Notes under the pieces: model-generated
Seen by the model: the letters and a program-made list of their open reading frames with translations, nothing else
Told to the model about the DNA's origin: nothing
The model's database searches: none
Assembly (NCBI GenBank): GCA_049999725.1
Contig: JBNGIS010003992.1
Location: forward strand, 38,813 to 78,293
Source: Haplomitrium mnioides
Lineage: Eukaryota; Marchantiophyta; Haplomitriopsida; Calobryales
DNA length: 39,481 nucleotides
Direction: 5' to 3'
Shown: in pieces, positions 30,421 to 39,481 of the stretch
Numbering within the stretch: position 1 is the first letter of the stretch
How the letters are laid out: each line of letters starts with the position of its first letter
Position numbers and translations under genes: made by a program

Positions 30421-33400
30421 CAAATTTGGGCATTGGATTTCTATGCATGCTGTCTCCCTCTCTGGTTTGCGGTTTGATCCAGCTCCCATGTTGGTAGTAG
30501 GCTTCAATTAACTTCTTGGGCTTGCCTAGTGCCATTTCCATTTCAGCTCTAAAACTCAAGCGATTTTTGTACCATTGGGATTGAGAAGAGTAAAAGAAGA
30601 ATTAACTTCTCTATATCCTTAAACTCTCCCACTTATTCAAGCTCAAATGTAAATCTCTGCTTGTAAGAGCACTTTAAGTTGATTTGTGAGAAGCCACTAG
30701 AAATGCAAAAGATGCAATGGGAAAGAATATTAGGTTCAAAAGACTATTTTTTGATCAATAGTAGGCTCCAAAGATGGTTCTTGATTTATTTATGGTCAGT
30801 TTTACCATTGTGCTCAATCCAAAACTCTGATAATTATTGTTGGCATTTTGTAAGCTCAAAATAACGCTCTTCTTGATTGAAAGCTAAGAGGGTAGTCTAT
30901 GGAGCAACTCCTTACCTAGCTGGCTCAAGCAACGCAAATTCTCACCCCTAGCCTTTAAACCGGATGATTCACCCTCTGGCTTCAAGCTATTTGGCTATGT
31001 CAACTGTTGTCACAAATGTTATTCTATTGTTGATATAAGAGAACATTGAAAATTAACTTGAATGCTTAGAATCAAGAGTAAGTGATTGGGTGTACCTCTG
31101 TTTCCAAGATTGGATGTGAAATTGTTGGTGTTTTTACTTGTGCAACTACCTCTTTGCTTCTTCTTGTAGAAAAGAGAGTCAAAAGCAAAATGATGAAGTC
31201 AATGAAGAGAATGATTCAAACATGAAGAAAGTTGCATAAAATAGATGTCAAAAATTGGCTTGATTTCAAATAGCTTTGCAAACTTGCATGGGAAGAAGGA
31301 ACCATAAATGTTCTTGAGCTTGAATAAAATAAGCCTTGCAAACCTATGCGAAAGAAAGAACCAAAAATATCCTTCAATAAAAGATGGAAAAAAGCAACTA
31401 AAAAGAGACAAAAGAGGCTCACAAAAAGCAGCTCATTTAAGAGTCTCTAGTCCAACAAGAAATTGAAACAAAAAACACAAGAAAAATTAGGAGAGTCAAA
31501 TCAACTCCATAAAAAAGAGCTTTGCAAGCTTTTACGGGAAGAAAGAACCAATAAAGAGGCACAACAAGGTAAAGCTCAAACTTACACTACTCGATGACGA
31601 CAAAGGTGACAAAGGCTATACAACAAAGAATGGCTAGCATCCTGCAAAAGAGAGAGGCGATGGTAGCTACTCTTCTCAAAGAATGGTTAAATATATTGTT
31701 ATCACTAAACTTCAAATATACACACCAATTAGCTCAAAAACTCACCCATAAATAGACACATAGTAAAACTTAAATAAGAGACCCAAGAAGAAGGTAGCAA
31801 TAGTAAATGCGAGAAAAAAGATAGAGTAGGGAGCACAAGCCTACAACCTAACACTAATTGAAGGATTAAGCAAGCTTGTATTAAGAACATTAAATTTTTT
31901 TGTGAAGTGAATGGTGAGAGATAAAAGCAACAAGTACTCTCCCAAGAACCTATTTTTCTCTAGTTGGAAGAGAAAAAGCTCTACAAGTATAACCACAGTT
32001 ACCAATTTTTGTCAACCAATTATGAGCAATGTATACATTTGGAGCTCTAAGAAAATGCCTTCAAAGTGACAACCAGTCTATTCCTAAGCCCATCATCCAT
32101 CAACCTTTCAAAAAATTGGCAAATCTCTCCAACAAAATCTAGATCTATGTCTTCATTCAAGACAATTGTGTGTGAGGTCACCAAAAATCTCAATTTATTA
32201 TTTCATTGGAAAATGAGTATGTAAGTCAAAATAAAAACTCTTATCGGTTCATTAATAGTGCAAGAAATTACAGTAGGAACACTCAAATTTTCTATAGTTA
32301 TGGATGTCATCTCTAAGCATCATGTAACAATAAGTAAACAAAAAAGTAATGCATTAGAACTATCAAGAATGAAATAAAGGAATGAAGGCAACGATATGAT
32401 ACCATTTCCCATCGATGCATGCTCTCTCAATGGAACTTTGAAAAACCTCATTTCTTACACCAAATGTACTCTAAACTCTAGAAGACCATATTTTTAAACC
32501 CTCCAAAAAAACCCATCTCCCACCATTCCATTGGAGAAAATGAGCCAACAATGCTTTCCTTATTCTCATCTCATAAAAAACGAACAATTTGGTGTCACTT
32601 TGTTTGTGGTGAATTTGTTTCATAGACTTCATCATCATGAAGGCTTCATCTCATCTCTTGGCACAAACATGTTTTCATTCTGCAATGCATTGTACAATTT
32701 CTTAGTAATAACTTGTAGACTGTGTCCATGGAAAACAATCATGAATTTAAAACCTTGGTTGATTTCTTTCAGTTCAACATCATCATGTTTGGAATCAAAA
32801 TCATTGGTGGATCATCAAACATGTGAAGTCAGATTTCAATGCTATACGATCCTCTTCGATTTGTATATAGTAGACCGACATAAAAAAATATTAAAAGGTT
32901 CCATAGATCAATAGTAATGCACCAACTAGATGCAGGTTTTTGTCATTCAAAGCTCCAACATCAAGCACTTTTATCATGGTTGTCTAATTATATAGTTCCC
33001 AATTCAAGCAATGCACAAGATCCTTCCAATTCAAAAGCATTTGCCTTCCAACACAAAAACATTCGAAGAAGATGATGATGCTTGCACCTTCACTTGTGAC
33101 TAAAGTGCTAGCATTTCCTTTTTGTCTTGGTAGTGTGTATCTCTTAAATCTAGTAGCATCAATTACTTTCGAATTTTGCATGCCTTTTGCTTTAACCACT
33201 TTGTAACTGCTTGATAAAGATTTCCCAAATTGCTTCTTGGAGGTAGTAGTTGCATTTTTTTGCTCAACAAATTCAATCAAGCTAGATTTATTTGGCTCAC
33301 AACCACTACATGTGCTTTCTGCATCTAATTATTCTACAAAAACCATTTCATTTTTTTTTCAATGCTAAGATGATGTAGGGACTACCTCAAGAGTGGTGCT

Positions 33401-34609
33401 CCCAAATCTAAGAATAATGCTAAAAAATGAAACTTCACTCAACCATTCATGCCAATAATCCCAGTCTACAATTCAACAATTAGACACCCTACATTGATTT
33501 CCTTCCAAGATTTCCATCTATATTAAAATCCATTAGAAATAAAAATTCTTCGACATCATGAAAAGCTGAAATTAATATATTACAAATTGGCTAGGAATTC
33601 AAAATCTGCACCTGCAGGGTTGCATTGCTTACATCATGCCAATTTAGCCATCAATAGCTCTTTCAAAAGTGAAAAAACGTGCACGCCAAACGTACTTTCA
33701 GTATCTTGGGAGTAGATATCAGTAGCTACACAAGTGTATAGTAACTCATATGCCATAATAGATGAGCATCATAATTGCAAAAAAGAATATTTGCACCACC
33801 AAGATCATTCACCATACCCAAGGTGAAGTATTGAGCCTATTAGGAATTTCGTGATCTGCACTTTTTTAATACAAAGTTATATGCACGCCAATCCCCATTC
33901 AAATGTGAATCAAGCATGCAGCCACATTCAAGTCCCTCACTAGTAGGCGTTGGATCAAATAATCACATACTCATCATGAGATTTTCACACTACATAGTAT
34001 GTCCATTTAGACTTCTCGAACACCACATTTAAAAAACTTGAGGATTTCATTATTTTTGTATATATGGTCATGTGTCACCAAACACACAAAATTCAAAGAC
34101 AACAATACATTCTTACATGTACCTGATATGAAATTCAAAGAAATAGGATTGAAATTGAGAACATTTGGAATCCACTCTCTGCTACATGGATGAAAAGAAT
34201 TCCATCTCATTGAGTCTAGATATTAAATTCTATGCACAAATGTGTACGAAATTATATTCTATTATCATAGAGTCTTGATCTTAAATTTTGTGAACAAATA
34301 TCTATGTGATTTGACTATATAGTTAGCTAGCAGATGAAATTTCTAAACTCAATCTCATATTTTATGTAAAGACGTTTGTTTGATTAAATTTTGTAATTGG
34401 AATGAAGACAAATCCTAATTTGGTTATATTATTAGGATGAAGAGAAACCCAAAAAAAAAACAATGAAATGATGAGGAGGAAAGAAAATTCCCTCAACCTT
34501 ACCCTCTTTAGGAAAAAAAAATGGAGACTTAGAAGTTGCATCATCTTGGTTTTAGGTCATGTTGACATTTGCATCATTTAGTGATTAGTCATGTAGGACC
34601 CATTTTTTT
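30421..34609. other. AT-rich DNA without recognisable gene
   Basis: No conserved coding sequence is seen. The longest open stretch (32531-32914, plus strand, 127 codons) has no domain I know and no supporting gene structure. A loose duplication joins 33590-33700 with 33838-33900 (shared phrases TAGGAATT, ATCTGCAC and GCACGCCAA). Confidence 0.45.
31265..31545. repeat. Dispersed repeat, 3 copies
   Basis: A phrase of about 45 bp (AGCTTTGCAAACTTGCATGG, then GAAGAAGGAACCA and following bases) occurs near 31270, 31333 and 31519. The second copy is the most altered. Confidence 0.6.
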
Positions 34610-35460
34610 CTAGTAAGTTATATCAATGTAAAGACAGAACATGGGTAAATTCAATATCCATATGATAAGACAATATGATAAGATAAAACAACAATATTTA
34701 TGCAAATAATTCACATATTTAGCATTAATATCAATGTAAGAAGACAACCTACACAACATAGTAAACAACAATATCTTTCTTATAAGACAACATAGGTACT
34801 GTAAAAAAACAAAAATACTTGTGTGAGTAGACAACAAGGGTAAGGCTAATATCCATGTGAGGAGACAACATAGGTAGGAGGGGAAAATAAATATCCATAT
34901 GAGGAGACAATATAGGTAGTATAAAAAACCAAATTCTTGATCTAAGAAAACAAGATAGGTAGCATGGGTAATAAAAATATATATATGAAGAAACTAGATA
35001 AAGAACATAGTAAACTACTATATCAGCATGAGCTATCAACATTGATTACATCAATATCCATTTGAGAAAAAAACATGGGTAATATGAGAAACAACAATAT
35101 CTTTGTGAGCAAACACCATAGGTTATTTTGAAACCAACAATGTCAATAAGAGGGGACATTATAGGTGACAAAAAAAATATCCATGTAAGATGACAATATA
35201 AGTAATATGGAAAACTACAACATCTTTGAAAGGAACAAAAACATAGATAATAAAAATATCCATTTGAGAAGAGAATATTGGTGACGTGGGAAACAACATT
35301 AACCATGTGAGTAGACAATACAACTAGCATCAATTTCCTTGTTAGCAAACAACATAGGTAGCATGAGAGTCAACAATATCAATTTGAAAAGACCATACAA
35401 TTAGTGCAAGAAACAAAAATATTCATGTGAGGAGACAATATGAGTAACATTAATATACAA
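34610..35460. repeat. ~42-bp minisatellite, about 20 degenerate copies
   Basis: The unit is AATATCCATGTGAGGAGACA then ACATAGGTAGnATGRnAAAYAA. Consecutive clean units of 42 bp lie around 34848, 34890 and 34932; elsewhere the spacing drifts to 40-60 bp. As 42 is a multiple of three, the minus strand shows open frames with 14-residue repeats such as LPMLSPHMDI. I take these as a by-product. The array lies directly beside the right-hand LTR. Confidence 0.8.
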
Positions 35461-36759
35461 AAAAAACTCAATGTAGATAGTTTTTTTTAGTATCTTGGTA
35501 ACCGGTGGTTTGGAGCATTTAAGCAGAACTCAGGAAATTGGGAGCATCAGCGACACAATAACCCTTGGCAAGTGTGAAGACATCTCAGGAGCCACGGATT
35601 ACCCTCAAACAGCTTCTAAGAGCCGAGTGCATGAGTCCTAGGAGGGAAACGAGATCATGGCGGAGGAGATGAGAAGGGAACCAGGATCGCCAGCCGGAGG
35701 AAGGGCCACCTTTCAAAATTCGAAGCAGGCCATCGAGAATCCGTGGGCCTTAGAAGAATGCAGGGATTGGAGCTTGGGGAGAAGGAAGTGAGCAGCCACC
35801 TGTGGCGAAGCAATCGCAGGAGGAAGAGGAATGGATCCACAACGATGAAATCCGAAGGCACTCCGAAGAAAGGCAGATCGCAGGGGTCCTGCAACGGCCA
35901 CAAATCGGGAAGCAAAGGTCAACGAGGAAAATGAAAAGGTGAGATTGTGACGAGGGCGAGCAAGGCCAGGGAAGAGGGACACCTCGATCCGGCAAGCACG
36001 AGCGCGCCCTGCAAGGGCCGATCGATTCCTTCCATTCGAGTTTGCGAATCCACGCGGAAATGTGGAGTCCCCGAAAGGCCCCGCGAGATTTCACAGAAAC
36101 GTGGCGTCTCCAGAGCACTTCGCGGGATTCCAGGGATGACGTGGCGGCACCAAGAGGCCCGAGGACCTGCGGAAAGGCGCCTTCCTAAGTGGGGAGCCCA
36201 CTTAGCGGGGTTCCGATCCGTCTTACGACGTGGGGAACCCGCTTAAGAGGGATCCACAAGCAAAGCAACCGAGGAGCAAGGAAGAGGGCCCAAAACAACG
36301 ACTTATCGGGGGTTTGGCCGAAGGGAAACGGAGAGTGCCGAAGGGATGATACATCAGAGATCCCAGCGGGAGAGGAGTGGGGAAGCCGAAGGGGCAACTT
36401 AGCGCGGATCCGTCAAGAGGAAACACATAGGAGTGCCGGAAAGGGGATTTAACGCAGGTCCGACCGACAAAGTAGCAAGCAGGCGTTGAAAGGGTGATTC
36501 AACGCAGCTTCGGCATGACCAAGGGCAAAAGTTTGACGGAGTCCAACCACAGCACCTGAAAGTTTGACATAGAGACGAAGGGCCTTGTAGTTCTTATATC
36601 AAACTTTTGAATAAGATAACGAAGGGAGCCTGAGACTCACGCATAGTTCTTATCTCGAGGGAAGAATGAAACATCGACAACCACACACAAGTTCTTACTC
36701 GGCAAGCGCAGGGAGTCCGCGGAGGGCCGCGGATAACGTGGGCCAATGAGAGGGTTCCG

Positions 36760-36992
36760 TGGGTCAACCTCGGAAGAAGATCAGCAGACGATCCACTTAC
36801 CCCCTTGCGGGGCGGCGTCGGACGACGCCTTTCGGAGAACGTGGCGACTCCATAGGCCTCACAGCAGCTCACATGGCACGTGGCAACAAGAGAAGGACTC
36901 ATCGGACCTCGGGTAAAGAGCGGGTCAACCCCGAAAGGGAGAGTTAGCGCGACGGTCAGCCTACCCCCTTGCAAGGCGGTGTCGGACGGCGG
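36760..36992. repeat. ~164-bp tandem duplication inside the LTR
   Basis: The phrases GGGTCAACCTCGGAAG and GGGTCAACCCCGAAAG begin two copies, which go on to ACCCCCTTGCGGGGCGGCGT and ACCCCCTTGCAAGGCGGTGT. The spacing is about 164 bp. Confidence 0.7.
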
Positions 36993-38065
36993 TGCAGCGG
37001 GTGATGTGGCGCGAGGAAGGTGACTTGAGATCTACGGGGGAATATTTGGAGATTCCGTGGAGTGGATTCCGCGGGGCGCTTCGGAACTCTATTCTGAGGA
37101 ACCCTTCAGGCTTAGCCACGGGAATCTATGGAATCTCAGCCGCAAGATTCCTTGGACTCCCTGTTGGTATTACCGTTGTACTTTCATCATCATGGGACAC
37201 GCGGCGCGCTCTACTTTTCGGTTGTAACGTGATTAACTGGCAAAGTGCCACGCGTTGTCACCTCCCAGCTCTAGGGAGCTAACGGGATTAACGACCTTTC
37301 TTGGGATCGGGCTCGCGAGTTCAGCGCTCGTAAGGGGGTCTATATCGATGACCTTCGAATTCTTTCTGGTTGATGCACGGGCGATTGCATGAAGCAACAG
37401 CGACCGCAAGACAAGTGAATTGCGCATGGTAAGGCAGGGGTGAAGAGTTCAGTGAGGAATTACGTGAAGCGGGTGTGTTAGCTCCAAAAGGCCAGGGGGA
37501 TTCGGAGGTGGATTGGAGGGGCGCCGAGAATCGCAGAGTGAGGAGCTCTGGATGCTCGGGCGATCCAAGTGAACTCGTCCTTGCCGGTGGACCAGAGCGG
37601 AGGTGAACCAATATGTTAATTTGAAGGAATTCTTGGTCTGCTGAGAACCAAGGAGGGGCTGCCAAGTGAGGAGCTTTGAGTCAGCTCGGCAAATTCCTTG
37701 TGCAAGCGTATCAACCCATAGTGTTCGGAGTACACTCTGGTGTGATTCTTCAAGGGGAGCTGAGAGGGGGGGGCTGCATTAGTGCCTGCGCACTGTGCGG
37801 GATGACCCGTTGAGGCTCGGGGGTGGAGTGAGCAACCTGCAGCTGGGAAAGTTGTCTTCCAGAGGTGGAAGTCCAATAAACTCTCTTCCTAGCTTGAGAA
37901 AGTAAAAGCAGGGCTTCTCGCAATGGAAGTTAAAAAACTATCTAGAGAGGAGGGTGTGTGGGTTGCTAGGCTACAGGTTGTAAGGCAACGGGACTCATAA
38001 GGGAAGTATCAATTTGTAGAAATCTAGAGGGCCTTCAAGGACTCTATTTTCTCTTGCATAAAGTG

Positions 38066-38072
38066 TATAAAT
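38066..38072 (+). promoter_or_regulatory. LTR TATA box
   Basis: TATAAAT, about 135 bp before the end of the LTR, the usual distance for a plant LTR promoter. Transcription would run towards gag. Confidence 0.5.
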
Positions 38073-38209
38073 CGTTTGTCTATATCTGTGTAGCTAGATC
38101 TCCTTTCTGCATTGTGTCCTAGTGACTTATTAGATTAGAAGGCATCGGGATAGTTGAGCAGACCCTAGGAACAGCCTTGGAGGGGGAGTCCAATCCCTCA
38201 ACACAGTTC

Positions 38210-38217
38210 TGGTATCC
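38210..38217 (+). other. Primer-binding-site-like motif
   Basis: TGGTATCC follows the LTR end by 4-6 bases. TGGTATC is the start of the site complementary to initiator methionine tRNA used by many plant retrotransposons (TGGTATCAGAG); the match is lost after seven bases. Confidence 0.45.
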
Positions 38218-38884
38218 TAGGGGTGAATGCTCTTTGTTCCTGATCTGGTTGCATAGTTAGGAAGTAGATCACATTAGGACAAGTAGGATAATCTGTTTCA
38301 GCTTTGAGACAACCCTGAGAAGGGGAGTCCAGCCTTGTTGTATTGTTCAAGTGGTGCAGGTCACCAACACCTATTCTTCCCCAAGCACAAATAAGGTGAT
38401 AAGGTCCCAGGTTTGGACCTTTGGAATTCATGGAAAGAATTACATGAATGCTGGGCATGATGAATGTGGGCTGGGTTTTGAATGAATGAGTTGAGTGAAA
38501 ACTAAAGAAGAGTGAGTGGTGAACATAAGGTCTGTAACAAAAGGGAAAGCCCTTAAGGCCTGAAATCGATAACTGGTAATGGGCCATCTCAGAAAAGAAC
38601 CTGAAAGCCCATAACCTGTCCTTCTTTGCCTCCAAAGAGGTAAATGAGAAGCTTAAGGCCTAGAATAGGAGAGTGACATGAATTTTTGGAGCTAGAAGGA
38701 GGGCAAAAGGTTTGGAAAACCTGAGACCAACTCGAACTAGAGAGACCACTGTGTGCAGAAGAGACTCAAGTGAGTTGGTGAGAAAACCACTACTGAGAAA
38801 TAGAGCAACTGAGGTTGAGCTTGTTAAGGAAGAGTGGCGGAAAGAAGAGATTTCTGGGTGGAAGTGGCAGTGGCGAGTAGAGGA
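38218..38884 (+). other. Retrotransposon leader
   Basis: Lies between the primer-binding-like motif and the gag start. It contains an imperfect repeat of the LTR end (GAGAAGGGGAGTCCAGCC at about 38317, compared with GGAGGGGGAGTCCAATCC at 38179). No gene is seen. Confidence 0.5.
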
Positions 38885-39481
38885 ATGGCCAACCCTGTAC
38901 CACCTTCTGGGCTTCGAGGGAGATTCAAGTATAAGTCCTTCAAGGGACGCCCGAAGGATGACCCAGATGCATGGTTGGATGACCTTGAGAACACTACAGC
39001 AGCAAATTGGAAAGCCCATGTCAAGATTGGAATTCTGTCAGCAGTGCTAAAGGGAGAGGCCCAACCTTGGTACAAAGACCTGCCAGACAATGTCAAGAGA
39101 GATTGGCATGCATTCAAAGTAGCCTTCATAGCAGAGTTCCGTGGGATTGGCGAAGAGACGGAGGCGTTGATCAAAATGGGGTAGCTGAGGATGAAGAAGA
39201 AGGAGTCTGTGAGAAGGTTCCTACAACGGTTCAAGAAAGTGGCGAGGAAGCTACACCCTCCAGCCACTGATGGAATGCTCACAACATAGTTCCTAGCAGC
39301 ACTCCTCATAGAGATTGGAACTTGGGTGCGCCAAACGCACCCACAGACTCTCGAGGATGCGGTCAATGCAGCAAGATCTCATGTGAAGGCTGCCATCACC
39401 ATTTCCTAGAGGAAGGCAAGGTCCAAGTATGACTCTGACGATTCTTCGAACACCTCAAACAGTGACGAGGAGACGGATCAG
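38885..39481 (+). pseudogene. Ty3/gypsy-type gag, broken by three TAG codons, cut by window end
   Basis: The ATG at 38885 opens with MANPVPPSG and is the best start; the frame is open further upstream but without an ATG. Capsid-type features follow: FKGRPKDDPDAWLDDLE, then ILSAVLKGEAQPWYKDLP and DWHAFKVAFIAEF. These match the plant retrotransposon gag pattern (a WxxxLE-type helix, GxAxxWYxxLP, W..F...F...F). The same frame is interrupted by TAG at 39182, 39287 and 39407, yet keeps gag-like sequence between them (e.g. RRFLQRFKKVARKL) and a Ser/Asp-rich linker at the end. Gag packages the element RNA in virus-like particles. With three stops this copy could not produce a full protein. Confidence 0.8.

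Larger units (their letters stand above)
35470..38205 (+). mobile_element. Long terminal repeat of a Ty3/gypsy-type retrotransposon (5' LTR), plus orientation
   Basis: GC-rich block between the minisatellite and the retrotransposon leader. Evidence for an LTR: a TATA box (38066-38072), an end in CA (38203 or 38205) followed after 4-6 bases by a TGGTATC primer-binding-like motif, and downstream a gag. Its blocks at 36090-36600 recur in inverted orientation at the left end of the window. The left border is not defined: I could not find the opening TG with certainty. At about 2.7 kb it would be a long LTR, as in many large plant retroelements. The small open frames in it are not convincing proteins. 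Confidence 0.6.

Noticed and set aside
32531-32914. Coding gene of 127 residues
   Set aside because: No domain, no similar sequence in the window and ordinary surroundings; this length is expected by chance over a long decayed region.
34610-35348. Membrane protein encoded by the minisatellite
   Set aside because: The hydrophobic open frames follow from the 42-bp period on the minus strand and break wherever the period drifts.
35640-36450. Protein-coding genes in the GC-rich block
   Set aside because: Open frames overlap on both strands, show no domain, and the DNA matches the inverted block at the left end; the stretch is better explained as LTR.
1-39481. tRNA, rRNA or other structured RNA genes
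   Set aside because: No tRNA-like A/B boxes with a cloverleaf and no rRNA signature were recognised by eye. A scan would be needed to exclude small RNAs, including hairpin RNAs from the palindromic arrays.

Overview
The window is plant nuclear DNA that carries no clearly intact gene. It is almost entirely old, decayed mobile DNA. The evidence is spliced gene remnants with GT-AG introns, GC-rich LTR sequence at both ends, a Ty3/gypsy-type gag at the right end, minisatellites, and a (CT)n microsatellite holding a 100-N assembly gap. I infer a large-genome land plant, perhaps seed-free or a gymnosperm. The species cannot be fixed from sequence alone.

Layout. 1-1430: GC-rich LTR-related sequence in minus orientation. 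1431-4000: AT-rich decayed DNA. About 4000-4732: a relic of a retrotransposon gag on the minus strand. 4733-24928: the centre of interest, two diverged tandem copies of one two-gene element. Copy 1 runs from 4733 to about 14045 and has lost its right end. Copy 2 runs from 14583 to 24928 and is bounded by short terminal inverted repeats. 24929-34609: featureless AT-rich DNA with small duplications. 34610-35460: a 42-bp-period minisatellite. 35470-38205: a GC-rich LTR in plus orientation, related to the one at the left end. Then come a primer-binding-site-like motif, a leader, and a gag broken by three TAG codons, running off the window.

The two-gene element. Each copy holds a divergent pair transcribed from a shared AT-rich promoter. 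The minus-strand gene encodes a protein with a ParB-like domain followed by a beta-class DNA methyltransferase domain. Its motif order is IV (DIPYG) then I (FxGSGT-like), and it is split into at least four exons. The plus-strand gene encodes a DUF7869-type protein, a family with RNase-H/DDE-like acidic motifs (IVIDRID, LYLQLDNTT, GFLMVGHTH). Both genes are broken in both copies, but the damage differs: copy 1 lacks the first large exon of the DUF7869 gene, and copy 2 lacks the end of the ParB region. Comparing copies still shows the ancestral exon structure.

The non-coding parts of both copies are filled with tandem arrays of 24, 25, 30 and 36-52 bp period. All are built around a GC-rich palindromic core of the type TATGCGCGCATA. 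Because one element gene encodes a fusion of a ParB-like (potentially DNA-site-reading) domain with a DNA methylase, I suggest that these palindromes could be the element's own recognition or methylation sites. This is inference. The combination of TIRs, DUF7869 protein, ParB-methylase and palindromic arrays looks like an undescribed or little-described plant transposon type.
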